Numbered from the stretch's first letter, positions 20,858-32,682 are shown. The stretch: DNA of 64,000 bases from Sclerodactyla briareus (GCA_026419785.1 JAODTK010005790.1:82303-146302), one strand, 5' to 3'. Made by a program: numbers and translations. The notes: generated by a model from the letters alone, not told the origin.

Positions 20858-22768
20858 TCCTGGCTCCTAGTCGACCCTGACATTGGGCTCTTGATCCTGC
20901 AGACTCCTGGTCCACCCTGACATTGGGCTCTTGGTCCTGCAGACTCCTGGCCCACCCTGACATTGGGCTCTTGGTCCTGCAGGCTCCTGGCTCATCCTGA
21001 CATTAGGCTCTTGGTTCTGCAGGCTCCTGGCTCATCCTGGCATTGGGCTCTCAGTACTGCAGCCTTCTGGCCCACCCTGACATTGGGCTGTCAGACCGGC
21101 AGACTCCTGGTCCACCCTGACATTGGGCTCATGGTCTGCAGACTCCTGGCCCATCCTGACATTGGGCTCTTGGTCCTGCAGGCTCCTGGCTCATCCTGAC
21201 ATTAGGCTCTTGGTTCTGCAGGCTCCTGGCTCATCCTGACATTAGGCTCTTGGTTCTGCAGGCTCCTGGCTCATCCTGGCATTGGGCTCTCGGTACTGCA
21301 GCCTTCTGGCCCACCCTGACATTGGGCTCTTGGTCCTGCAGACTCCTGGCCCATCCTGACATTGGGCTCTTGGTCCTGCAGGCTCCTGGCCCATCCTGAC
21401 ATTGGGCGCTTGGTACTGCATCCTTCTGGCCCACCCTGACATTGGGCTCTTGGTCCTGCAGACTCCTGGCCCACCCTGACATTGGGCTGTCAGACCTGCA
21501 GACTCCTGGTCCACCCTGACATTGGGCTCTCGGTACTGCAGCCTTCTGGCCCACCCTGACATTGGGCTGTCAGACCGGCAGACTCCTGGTCCACCCAGAC
21601 ATTGGGCTCTTGGTCCTGCAGACTCCTGGCCCACCCTGACATGGGCTCTTGGTCCTGCAGACTCCTGGTCCACCCTGACATTGGGCTGTCAGACCGGCAG
21701 ACTCCTGGTCCACCCTGACATTGGGCTCTCGGTCCTACAGCCTCCTGGTCCACCCTGACATTGGGCTGTCAGACCTGCAGACTCCTGGTCCACCCTGACA
21801 TTGGGCTGTCAGACCTGCAGACTCCTGGCTCATCCTGGCATTGGGCTCTCAGTACTGCAGCCTTCTGGCCCACCCTGACATTGGGCTGTCAGACCTGCAG
21901 ACTCCTGGTCCACCCAGACATTGGGCTCTTGGTCCTGCAGACTCCTGGCCCATCCTGACATTGGGCTCTCGGTACTGCAGCCTTCTGGCCCACCCTGACA
22001 TTGGGCTGTCAGACCTGCAGACTCCTGGTCCATCCTGACATTGGGCTCTTGGTCCTGCAGACTCCTGGCTCATCCTGACATTAGGCTCTTGGTTCTGCAG
22101 GCTCCTGGCTCATCCTGGCATTGGGCTGTCAGACCTGCAGACTCCTGGTCCACCCTGACATTGGCTCTTGGTCCTGCAGACTCCTGGCCCATCCTGACAT
22201 TGGGCTCTCGGTCCTGCAGCCTCCTGGCCCATCCTGACATTGGGCTGTCAGACCTGCAGACTCCTGGTCCACCCTGACATTGGGCTCTTGGTCCTGCAGA
22301 CTCCTGGCTCATCCTGACATTAGGCTCTCGGTCTGCAGACTCCTGGCTCATCCTGGCATTGGGCTCTTGGTACTGCAGCCTTCTGGCCCACCTGACATTG
22401 GGCTCTTGGTCCTGCAGGCTCCTGGCTCATCCTGGCATTGGGCTCTTGGTCCTGCAGGCTCCTGGTCCACCCTGACATTGGGCTCTCGGTCCTGCAGACT
22501 CCTGGCCCATCCTGACATTGGGCTCTTGGTCCTGCAGACTCCTGGTCCATCCTGACATTGGGCTCTTGGTCCTGCAGACTCCTGGCCCATCCTGACATTG
22601 GGCTCTTGGTCCTGCAGACTCCTGGCCCATCCTGACATTGGGCTCTTGGTCCTGCAGACTCCTGGTCCACCCTGACATTGGGCTGTCAGACCTGCAGACT
22701 CCTGGCCCATCCTGACATTGGGCTCTCGGTCCTGCAGCCTCCTGGCCCATCCTCATCGGTCCTGCAGC
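20858..22768 (+). repeat. 40-bp minisatellite, about 47 copies
   Basis: The unit is CATTGGGCTCTTGGTCCTGC followed by AGACTCCTGGCCCATCCTGA. At least three unit variants alternate: CTCTTGGTCCTGCAGACT, CTGTCAGACCTGCAGACT and CTCTCGGTACTGCAGCCTTC. Nearly every unit holds a PstI site and a pyrimidine-rich CTGCAG that resembles a 3' splice site. Because 40 is not a multiple of three, all frames rotate through the repeat and long open frames on both strands are composition artefacts. It lies in the Furry intron between exons 19,278 and 23,010. Confidence 0.95.
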
Positions 22769-23009
22769 TGAAGTTGGGGGATCGGAGGCAGCTACAAGAA
22801 CAATTTGTGTGTTAGAGAAACAGGGGTAGAGAAAATTGCAGTCATGACCATATTAGGTCCTTAACCACTACCCCCCCTCCCCTACCCATCTCCCATTGCC
22901 CACTCGCCCCTTGCCAACTCCCCAGTTGTTGTACCCTTCAGTCAGTAGTGATAGCAAACTCAATTCTACTAGAAAAATTTATGTCAACGCTTGTACATTT
23001 CTTCAACAG

Positions 23010-23064
23010 AATGAGCCGTTATCAAAGTCCACTACAGAGAGGTGGAGATGAGAAGTTTGATCAG
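23010..23064 (+). CDS. FRY: Furry exon: PLQRGGDEKFDQ segment
   Basis: Acceptor TTCAACAG at 23,002-23,009 and donor CAG|GTGAGT at 23,065. The exon reads NEPLSK, then after a frame change PLQRGGDEKFDQ. The family has EPLEKPLSRSLQRGEDPQFDQ here. The frame change is a one- or two-base indel near CAAAGTCCAC. Confidence 0.8.
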
Positions 23065-23651
23065 GTGAGTTTAGGATGGCCGGTTTGTTGAGTACTGACT
23101 AGCTAGGATGAATATCCCCTGTTTTAATAATCCCATTGCCCAACCCAAAATGCACGTGTGCGGTACCACTCCTGTAGGTTCGACAGATGATTTTAAGACC
23201 ACGCAACGTCAATCATGAACTCTTGATCTAATCAATCAAGGCGGGGGGGGGGGGGGGAATGGGGACTTGTTCTCTCAATATCCAAGAAATTGCTTATTGG
23301 TGTCAATTTTGTTTACCTTGTTTACCATACCAATAGTTCGGAAATTGTGGTCTTGCTACAAACCCCCCCTGCCCTCAGCCCCTTCCCCACTCCACAATAT
23401 ATATTTGGGAGTATCTGTTCGGTATTGTTATGGTGCTGCTAGTGCAAATTTTCAACCATTGACTTTCTCTATCAATTGAGTTCATGTTGGAGAGGAAAAG
23501 GGGTTGATACACTCATCTCATAACTACTATGATTTATTGATTCCTTACCAATAGCCCAGAAATCCATGCAGTCACGCACTGTGCGGATGTGCGTGTGCGT
23601 GTGAATGTGAACTCGCTGTTGGTGTGGACATGACAACTCATCAAACTTCGC

Positions 23652-24140
23652 CCCCCCCCACCTGTATGGATCAAGCTCATACTTGGGTGTATGCCCCCCG
23701 TGATGAGTACATATTCCCCATTGTTTTGAGGGTCAAGTCAAAGTCACTGAGGTCTTGGCAGAGGTAAAAGCCTGAAAACCTTGTGGATAGGATAAGTCCA
23801 GACACACTATTACGATCAAGCTGAAATTTTGCATACTGCTTCCTCATGGGGGGGGGGGGGGACGAGCCCTGTTTGTTTTTTAGTGTAGGGATGGACTTAA
23901 GTTTTTCTTAAAAAAATTGAAATTGTGGAAAACTGACATTTTGTATTCTAGGCTTGTGGACACAAAACTCGACCCACCTGATGGATCAAGCCTCATACTT
24001 GTGTGTAGGCCTCCATAAGAAGTACAGGATCCCATGTCTTGGGGGTCAGGTCAGAGGTCAGCAGAGGTTAGTCTGAAAACTTTGTGGACATAATAAATCC
24101 AGAACTCTTGTTTATTCCTTACGAGCTGGAATTTGATGTT
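23652..24140 (+). repeat. Two adjacent copies of a dispersed repeat
   Basis: Copy 1 (23,652-23,850) and copy 2 (23,965-24,140) share CACCTG.ATGGATCAAGC, CTCATACTTG.GTGTA.GCC, GTCAGAGGTCA-like text, CTGAAAAC.TTGTGGA and AAATCCAGA phrases in the same order. A G12 run (23,849-23,860) closes copy 1. Both are intronic. Confidence 0.7.
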
Positions 24141-24473
24141 GTTATCCTATTATTCCATTTGTTCTTGTAACTGGTCATATGTTATTAGGAATTGGAGTCA
24201 AGGAATCATCTAAGCTTTTGGGCTGTCTGGTCCAACTTTTATGTAGGCCACTAAACAAAGGGATCATTCTGATTGAGGTTGTATTTCAGAAGACCAGTAA
24301 AATCCACCAGTTGCTAATTGGGCACATGTGAAGAACTAGTTCTGTATTACAGTGTAGGCTGTTGCCACTTTCGGAATTGTTGAAATGTGTAATGGTAGTG
24401 TGCGGTACCACTTTTGTTATATACCTGTGGAGATATCAGATTTCAATGATATTATTGCTTCTTTATCCATCAG

Positions 24474-24605
24474 CTGCTGGAGTCATTGAGTTGCTGTGCA
24501 GAGCACGGCCTGCCGTCGTTGCTGAAGACCCTCTTTGACTGGTACAAGATGCAGAATGACGAGGAAGGAAGGTTCCTCCTCCCAGGGCGATGCTAAGAGC
24601 AAGGA
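24474..24605 (+). CDS. FRY: Furry exon: CCAEHGLPSLLKTLFDWY segment
   Basis: It follows a TTTATCCATCAG acceptor and reads LLESLSCCAEHGLPSLLKTL then FDWYKMQNDEEG, an unmistakable match to the Furry block [23 protein letters not shown]. One inserted base near GGAAGGTTCC shifts the frame; the last codons (SQGDAKSKE) agree with the lysine-rich linker of the family. Donor AGGA|GTAAGT at 24,606, phase matching the next exon. Confidence 0.9.
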
Positions 24606-25104
24606 GTAAGTCACTAGTGATGAGTATACGTAGAGTACACTGCTAGGGCAGAGTCCTCCAGCTCACCATTTCAACATACTGTAGTTGTGCCTGGGGCTCC
24701 AACAGATAGCACAGGTCGAATAACGTGAAGGTCAATTGAGTATATTAGATCTTCATTTAACGGCAAAGATCATTAAAACTTCCACTGGTTTGGTATATGT
24801 TAATGTTAGTTAACGCATGGAAGTTACCTTTGGGAACGTTGACTGCATTAATTCCTATAATGCCAGGTACTCTCAAAGCACCTGACAATACCTGTGTGAG
24901 CAGGGTCTTTCAGTACAAAATGCCGAGTGTTGTCAGCACCTAATCCATTATAAGGTTATAGAGCAACGTAGTTAACACGTTCTCCTTGGGTTTGTTAGAA
25001 TCTAAGTTTGAAATTATAAGCAGCCAGTAATGCAGTAATGCAATGAACTAGCATTGGGAGTAGGGGACACAGTGTACGATGCCCCATGAAATGGTGGTAG
25101 TGGG

Positions 25105-26460
25105 TGTGGTGACTCGCCCGCGATTTTAGGTTTTTTTCTGGTTGTCCGTCGACAACCAGTGTGGCATTTTTGGTGTCGAAGAGCGATAGGTGCCGGCAAT
25201 TACCCACGTTCATGATTGAGCGCTCTCTCGTTTGTGCCGCTGTAATGTTGCCACGGCTTACCACGTGTTCCTGGAGGCTCTCAACGCGATGGGACCTCAC
25301 ACTACCACAAACACCTGATCAGATGCCCCATGACTTTCACAGAATTTAAGAACATCATTCGCTCTCCTTGTCATATCATAGCCATGGTGTATAGGCAGGG
25401 TTTGACAGCCACGCCTCTGGACATTTTCGTTGACGGTATCTTCATACTTGGCTTGGCTTTCCTTCCTGCTTTGTTTTTTTTCTGGCTCCTCAATTGAGGA
25501 GCATGCAGTAACGACACATTGTTTCAAAAAGATTAAAAGACCAAGTCTTATTTAAGCTTGGTTTCAAAATGTGGGGGGAGGGGATTCTCAGAAACTGATT
25601 AAGCAGTTCTTAGAGATGCCTACCACCGAACATTGCCACTTGGCCAGTTTTTAAAAATGGGATGTATTTGCTGAAGAAGTTACAGCCTCCCTCTTGGGTA
25701 CAAGTTTTGGGGCCGTGGGTACCTGGGGATAATCACCCATGCCATACCATTCCTGCTTCCATCCCATAGCTACATGACTGTCGCCAAAAGGGCGAATCCT
25801 CCAACGGCACATTTTTCTGGCCCATAGTGAACGTTTTTTCCAGGCAAAATTGTATTTTGTGTGGATAAATGAGAAAACAAAAATGATGATTTTCAATGGT
25901 TTCACTATTCCCACAAAGTAGCCAGCCAGTAGCCTAAGCTACTGAACTTGCTATGAATTTGTACAGGGACCACATATAGCCTAGAACAGAGAGGTGATTA
26001 TCTGAAGACACCTTGCAAATTAATCATATCAATCTTCTGTGAAATGTGTTTGTATTAACTCATCTACATGCCTGTTTCATTATTTGATGATTTTAAAAAA
26101 TGTTTTCAGATTGCAGATTTAACGTTATTTAAGTGCAGTATTTGGTCCCATTCCACATGGTTAACATAGAGTGAGTACATACACTAGTTCTACGTGATCA
26201 TGTCAATCGCACGTTATCGATGTCGCTGTGTGGGCTTGCAAAAATTGTTTTCTCTCATGTTCTGAAGTGTTACGATGTCTGACACACAATGATATGAGGA
26301 TGCATACAACATTGTGCCTGAAGTACAGAGATCGTGTCTGGTTGAAAATTGTAACTAAAAAAAGTGGTAGTCCAGCGGACAACCATCATGTCAAAAACTG
26401 GTTGTCCGTTCAGAAGTTCAGTCGTCTCGGACGATCGACGACCGTAAAAATCGAGCCCTG
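25105..26460 (-). mobile_element. Probable hAT-type transposon remnant
   Basis: The right end, read inward, is CAGGGCTCGATTTTTACGG, a sequence typical of hAT terminal repeats. The left end near 25,110 is a diverged version (GACTCGCCCGCGATTTTAGG). Each end carries a short hairpin containing GGTTGTCCG (25,140-25,157; 26,373-26,411). Inside, the minus strand at 25,210-25,300 encodes SHRVESLQEHVVSRGNITA, reminiscent of the TTF/BED-like zinc-finger region at the start of hAT transposases. No target duplication was confirmed and no catalytic domain was found. Confidence 0.4.
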
Positions 26461-26972
26461 GTGCTAATGAGCTGGTGTGGTTGAAATTATAGGTGGAAAA
26501 CCCTACGTGTACAGATCGACAACTTTGCCATTTGTCCCATCCAAATCTAGTTGGACTTTTTTCTCTGTAAAGCCATATTTACATGCTCAGATCAATCAAA
26601 TTAGACACAGAATGTGTTCCAATTGTAAACATGGCCTTTGTGTGTGTACATCCTGCCTTATGTCGGTTTTGGGTCAGGTCTCATCATGGTTGAGAAAACT
26701 AACTATATGTGGTTCGTAAAATCTGGATATCCATTGTATGGTCAGTTCAAAGGTAGGTAAGTTTTTCAGGGGTTTTTAGGTAAAGTTCCACTAGTATAAA
26801 AAAAACCTTTCCTTTTAAAAAATGAGTTCATCTGTATATCATTCCTATTTCTAGGAAATTGATACCTTTATCATATGCTGTACAAAATGAACATTTGACA
26901 GCAAGGTTGTGCGGGGTGTATAATCCTCACATATAACTTACATATATCAATGAATTTCATTCTTTTTGTCAG

Positions 26973-27003
26973 GGAGAAGGATTATGGATCTGAAAGGAGA
27001 GAT
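26973..27003 (+). CDS. FRY: Furry micro-exon: EKDYGSERRD segment
   Basis: A 31-bp exon between TTTTTGTCAG and GAT|GTGAGT. Joined to AAGGA of the previous exon it reads KEEKDYGSERRD in frame, matching RERDYLLERRD of Furry. Correct phase on the 5' side supports the call despite the short length. Confidence 0.75.
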
Positions 27004-30000
27004 GTGAGTATGATCTCTGTAGGTTTGAATAGGAGCAAAAGCTGCCCCAAATATTGCTCTCCCTCTCAATAACGCAATATAAGAATCGGTGAAGAAGGAA
27101 ACTTTATATCATCAGCAGCACCCTCTATTGAGTTTCAAGGCCAAGTAATGTTTAGAGGGTTTTGTCCGCAACTGAATGAATAATTTATTTCATTCACCAC
27201 GATTGTTCAAAAATTGGACAATACTGTTGCATATCGTGGAACCGGTTCCTTAGCAGGATGAAATTATAGTGGTCAGTCATAGGGAGCTTTCCGTTTCTTG
27301 AGGGGGATGCGACCTAATGTTAAACCTACTGCGCATGCGGCAACCTCCCAAACTGCCATACTATGTCATTCTCAAGGGAGTCACTCACTCTTCATGTTGT
27401 CCCTATGCGTGAACTTGCACCCACGTGGGCATCATGCAACAGCTAAATAATGGATTTCATCAGGAATTTTACGGTCAATAATAGAAAACGCTCACATCTC
27501 ATCACCCAACTGGCACATTGACACGTCATAGAATCTAATCGCTCTCGTACTAACTGCAGGACGGTCTACAATGGAAAAACATTATGCTATACGTCATAGC
27601 TCGCGACCCCGTCGTGAAATCTAAATCTCCCTAATGTTCCCGTCAATGAAAACTTGAGAGAGGAGAGTATGATACAGGAGAAGATGGTGGGTATTGTCAG
27701 TCTTGCCCCCGCTTGTCCTTAACACGGGACACAAATGCCTTGAATGGGGTTATTTAATACAGATGAATAAGTATTCGTTGGTTTCTCCAAACATCCAAGC
27801 ACGCTACATCATTGTGGAAGCTGAGGAGTATTTTTAATACTCCCACCAGAGTTCTTTTGTTTTCTGGCAACCTCACAATCAAGGAAGTGTGCTACCTGCC
27901 ATTAACAAAGGCCAAATTATTTTGTCATCTCTATAAAATAGATCAGAATTAGGAATGAGCTGACTGCCGATCATTAGCTCAATTTGCTGCCTTGGTGTCT
28001 AAAAGCTGTGCACATGGGCCATGGTTAATATAGTGTGCCAAATTCTAGGGAGCTTGGCACAGGCGCGTACCGAGAAATTTGTCATGGGGGGGGGGGTTTG
28101 AGGTCGAAACCCAAGAGAAGTGCGCTCTAATAAATGGCTCACCCCCCCCCTCCCCTCATTGGAATATAGTACAAATTTTGGCCCAAGGCCACAGCTGCTG
28201 CAGTTTGTGCTGAATAACAGCTGCAGAAACCTCTACTGCACTGCAAACAAAAACAGTTTTGTGTTAAAAATTTATTGATCAATTGGGTCATGAAGGGGTT
28301 TCGACCCCCAAACTGGGGTTGTTTTTTTTCTTAAGACAAAAAAGGTATTCACTCTTGAACAATAATAGATGATTCTTCCATATCCTTGAAGAAATTTTGT
28401 AGGTTTTTATTAGTATCCATCTATGGTTCGCGGATACAAGATTTTCAAAAGTACATATTATACATTAAACTTTGTATTATAGGGGATCCTGCAGTGAGTC
28501 ACAAGGCAAATTTGCAATAGCTGATGTGCTTAGGGTTACACGTGAATCCCTGCTGAGTTCGGGTCCATGGCTCAAATGTCAATCATCATAATCCTCCTAC
28601 TAACGTTGTATGGTCAGAAGTCATGCTAACATAGTGTAACAAAAAAGGACCAGAAATCCAGTAATGATCTCGAACATTGGTAGGCGGGTAAACCGCCCAC
28701 GTGGTATCCCCCGCTTTTGATAAATCATTGGAAAGAGTATCTAACACCCCATGAAGACTCCAATTTTGTCAGAAACCAGATAAACGTTCAATCCACCAAG
28801 TTTTGTTGTAATCCATGGTAGTTATAGGCACATGATTGCAAATTTTGACCCAGGATGTCTTTGAATGACTTCTAACTTTGTGAGGAACAAATGTAGCCCC
28901 ACATCCACCAAGTTTCGTTCACATCTGACAAAATTTTTGGAAAATCGGCATAAAATTTAAAATATTTGACCTCCGATGACCCTAAAATGACCTCCACAAT
29001 TTTTCGGGATCAACTATAGTCCTACCCACCAATTTCGTCAAATTAAGACTACTTGGAATTTTGGTAATTTTTGTGCAATTAGCGGCCCCATCATTGCTGA
29101 TTCACCCCCTTTCGAACGCATAACGAGATTTCCACTATGACAGACATGTGTAAACAAGTTTCAGATCAATTGGAAAAGCGTTAAGAGTTATTGCCCCAAC
29201 GCCTAAGTTTCCTCCGGCGGCGGCCGGCGGAGCCTGGGCGCGGCGGCAAGCATCTAACACACCCCAACCCATAATATCCCTGGACACTTCCGTGTTCGTC
29301 GGGGATATAATTACATGACCATTGGCCTCTTAAATAGTACTATACTCTAAAGTCAATCAATTTTTGGTTTCAAATGTTTGGTGTGGTGTCTGGTTCTCTA
29401 TCAAGTTTCGGGAAGGAAATCCCCTCGTTACATTCTCAATATGGACTTAAATAAAAGGTGTAGGAATCCTGCGGGCGGACCTACCAAGGCTTCCATTTCT
29501 GTTGTTCTCCAACAGTTGGCCGTCGATGGTGTGGTTCTTCTTGTTCTCATTGAGATACTGGAGCAACCTCTGAACTCTCCTCCCGTCACCCGTTCCCAGA
29601 AGATTTGAGGAAGAACGTTGAGGCCCCTTTGGCCTTCAAGCACTTTAAACCAAGAGAGGAGAGGTTATGGTAGATGATGCAGTGTTAATAAAAAGAGGAT
29701 CTGCAGTAGCCAATGGTCTATCATGACAGTAACAAATTTTCTGTCATTGTCACAGATGAACAGAGCATACAGGGTTTCCGTTAGACATCAAACCGGAGCG
29801 TCCCAGGACGTTTGATATTTCTAATCTGTGTCAGTCCCACATTATTCTGGCGGTAAAACTTGGAGACTGGGCACAGATTCTTATGTTTGACTGGATAGCT
29901 CTATCTACTGCAAACAATGCAACCTAGTGCAATAGTGCCCTCCCACTCCAAGAAACTGCAGCAAGACAACAAGGTATCCCTTTCTCACCAGTGGGATGGC

Positions 30001-30373
30001 GAGAGAAGGGTCGGGGTGTAGGATCAGTATTTCATATGATCATCTTCTGTGACAGAGCTACTTTTTCCGCCATCACGGATCATAATAGGGCCTCATGACC
30101 TCGCATATAAAGAGGTCCACCACCACCTAACCATATTTCCCGGCCTATTAGTCTTATGCAATTCCATATTGCTTTCTCCAAGTTTAGTTGCTAGGAAGCC
30201 ACTGTCACAGCCCAAAACTGTCAGTGCCCATCTGTACATGCATGATCTGATCACTAGCACAACTTCAACAATAGTGCCTCCATTCCATTTTCGCAGCAAC
30301 CCAAACCTGATCCCAACAGAGGAACTGCCAGTTCATCGGGAATGTACGCGAAAGTGATGGGGGTCTAGCCCAG
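27004..30373. other. Intron(s); expected Furry exon not found
   Basis: The protein should continue with roughly 80 residues (the LAVDFIFCLVLVEVLKQ region and following) before the exon at 30,374. I find no frame matching it in these 3.4 kb. The stretch holds poly-G/poly-C runs near 28,086 and 28,144, the repeat at 28,681-29,270, and otherwise unremarkable DNA. Confidence 0.5.
28681..29270 (-). repeat. Dispersed element with GC-rich end, inverted relative to 54,640-55,285
   Basis: It begins AGGCGGGTAAACCGCCCACG and ends with GGCGGCGGCCGGCGGAGCCT. The reverse complement of 54,640-55,285 shows the same ends and the same interior phrases (CCACCAAGTTTCGTT, GACCTCC.ATGACC, CAACTATAGTCCTACCCACC). 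It is a non-autonomous repeat of about 600 bp; no coding potential. Confidence 0.75.
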
Positions 30374-30639
30374 GAAATTTCACCGCCGTCAGTTAGGAGG
30401 TTTTGCCACGGAGCCAAAGGGGCTCCGGTCGAGCCACACCACGGAGCACACGGAGCAAGGACATCATCAGCTCCTCATGGGTCTCATAGTTTACCGGGTC
30501 AAGATGTTCCCGGTAGAGGACTTCGAGTTCTCCTTCATGCTGCTTCACGAGTGTGCGACTACTACCTAGAGGTCAAGGACAAGGGGATCAAGTACGCCTC
30601 GAGGGAATACGAGTTGAGATACTGTACCCGTGGGCAGCG
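30374..30639 (+). CDS. FRY: Furry exon: YRVKMFPVEDFEFSF segment
   Basis: The exon follows CTAGCCCAG and reads KFH..., FATEPKGLRSSHTTEH, then LLMGLIVYRVKMFPVEDFEF and SFMLLHECA. Two further indels lead to LEVKDKGIKYA-like and GIRVEILYPWAAV text before the donor GCG|GTGAAG at 30,640. It matches Furry KFQAVRKKFVTELK through ILIPVAAAV. The exon sits in the N-terminal HEAT-like region. At least two frameshifts. Confidence 0.85.
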
Positions 30640-31396
30640 GTGAAGTTTGTTCCTTTCATCTATTCACCCCCTAGTTTGTGCATATGTTACCGCTTGGAAG
30701 AAAAAGTGACTAGTGGAGATTGCGTCACATTGCATGCTGATGAGTCAATAAAATAAACATGCCGGCTCGTTGTACAACTTTGATTGTAATTTATTGTCGG
30801 CCCTAGATAGATGTAGATAAGATGTGTTTAAAGAAACATGAAAGTTTTTTAGTGTCTTCAAAGGTTATTAACGATAAAAATAAGCTTTTTTTCCCCCTAG
30901 AGTGAAGTAACTACCTTCAAGTCAATTCTGGGTGTATAACACATTATGATCTACTTCAGCATTCGCAGTACTGTCAGTATTCGGATTGGCGTTACCTCGT
31001 TGTTGGTAGAACCGGCACCTCTATGTTGAACTTATTCCTTACAATTGTGAGACGAGCTAATTCTAAGATTTGGTAGTCATATTACTCAAACATTTTTAGG
31101 TGCGTGTTGTGGCAATTTTTTTTTGACACAGGTACAGAATATTGATGGGACCATTTCACCTCCTGTGCACGACCAGACCAAAATGTACATGAAACTATCT
31201 GGAGGTTTGATACACGATGTAATGAAAGACTGTCCTATGAGTTTGTCAGGGTGTCGCTCTTGTTTCCAAAACTAGTGACCGCAGTGGGTGATAGTTTGTA
31301 TTGTAACATTGCCTCTCGTGCAACTTGGATCGTGTGCATAGGCGGCTCAAGAGTTCCGACAGAACAACACAAATAATCCTTTATGATCCACTGCAG

Positions 31397-31590
31397 ACTG
31401 TGAACAATGAGGTGAATCATTCCAGATGAAGAACTTTGTGGACAAGCTCTACCAGAGACCTTGACAGTGCTCCAAGAGGAGCAAGCCCGGCTACCTTCCA
31501 TCTGATACCGGCCTCCTGCGGTGGTTTTAGCAGAAAGAGTTCCTCAGTAAATGGTACACATCCTGGAGAAATGGTGCTTACAGAACTCAG
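31397..31590 (+). CDS. FRY: Furry exon: LKNFVDKLYQ segment
   Basis: Acceptor CCACTGCAG and donor CTCAG|GTAAGG at 31,591. Reading across several indels gives TVNNEVNH, LKNFVDKLYQ, then ATFHLIPASL-like and QKEFLSKWYT/LEKWCLQNS text. The family has NEVNVPCLKNFVEMLYQ, ALYPLITCLL and QKQFFLNNWHIFLQNCL in this order. Three or more frame changes occur within 194 bp, the worst case in this gene. Confidence 0.7.
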
Positions 31591-31994
31591 GTAAGGCAAT
31601 TGTTGTTACAGGTGGGAGTGGGGCCTGGAGCATGCCACAAAATGCATAGAGGGGACGTGAAGTATGTGCTGTTATCAGCCAAATGCCTTTCCACTGATTA
31701 CCTGTCTTCTAGAAGGTATTGTATGGCTTTAGGGAATAGTGCTCTTGAGAAAATCATTGTAGGGCAAATTATATATTCTAGCCCAATGTAGTCTGCACAT
31801 TTGCCTGTTTTCATATGGGGACAATGAGAAGAAATGTTGTAAAAAGTTGACGTTATGTTTTTCAGGAGAGCGGAAGTTGCCATTTAAAAAGCCTAAACTT
31901 CTTGTCTTCAGCATAATGTGTAGTTGGCAAAAGGTAAAGCCAACATGGGAGGGTCAGGTGTACATTTCACTCTGCATTCCCTTTGCCATTCTAG

Positions 31995-32299
31995 ACCAAG
32001 AATCAGTTTACTCGAGGGTGGCAGCGAGGTCACTCACCGGTCCTCTGGTGTATGTCATCAGGATCAAGTGCGCAGAGCAACAACACCCCAGACCTCCAGA
32101 AGCTTCCGGCCTCCATCAACACCTCTTTCCCTCTTCCCCCCCCTGAACGACCGCAAGATCGTCCCGAGTGACACGCACCTTAACATCTTCGTCAAGATCA
32201 ATCCAGTTCATCGCTCAGAGAATCTGGATTATGCCATCAAGGACAGCCTCTATGACCTGAAATGGGAGTCAACAACAGAACAGAGTCCTCTTCCCTGAG
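31995..32299 (+). CDS. FRY: Furry exon: VYVIRIKC and LNIFVKI segment
   Basis: It starts after CATTCTAG and reads YSRVAARSLTG, then VYVIRIKCAEQQ. After a shift in a C9 run it reads DRKIVPSDTHLNIFVKI, then LDYAIKDSLYDL. Furry has SRVALESLYRLLWVYVIRIKC and [20 protein letters not shown] followed by LDFAMKEIIFDLL. Donor CTGAG|GTAGGT at 32,300. One frameshift, most likely in the cytosine run near 32,140. Confidence 0.9.
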
Positions 32300-32682
32300 G
32301 TAGGTTGATCACAGCTGTGCAAGAATAGGCCGTCGGAGTTATTTAATGGGATGAAATGATATTGTGTCAAAGGTCCTATTGAATTACCACAGTTTGACAA
32401 TTACGTTGATGGGTCGTATCCAGGGTGCAAAACGATCTTTCGAAAACTCCCTGCTGAATTACTATTTCCTGTCATCACAAACCTTGACAGATTTCCCCCT
32501 ACTTATCACACTAACATCTGAAAACATGGGGATGAATTGGTTGCGTTTTCAAAAAGTGATGACAGTTTAAAATTAAGCCGTAACTATATTGCTATGGGGG
32601 CTATCTGACCGAATCTTTCTATTCCTTCCGAACTGTTCTGTTTGAGCATGCGCACTAGAACTATGAACTGGCTTACGTAAGT

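Noticed and set aside
21231..22756. Long open frames on both strands (up to about 143 codons) within the minisatellite
   Set aside because: They are produced by a 40-bp repeat lacking stop codons in most frames; both strands and several frames are open at once, and there are no start or splice contexts.
20858..22768. CRISPR-like regular array
   Set aside because: The units are contiguous and near-identical, with no variable spacers; the host is eukaryotic.
29378..29608. 76-codon frame with GPTKASISVVLQQLAVDGVV text as the missing Furry exon
   Set aside because: It shows no resemblance to the FIFCLVLVEVLKQ region, and no acceptor/donor pair fits the neighbouring phases.
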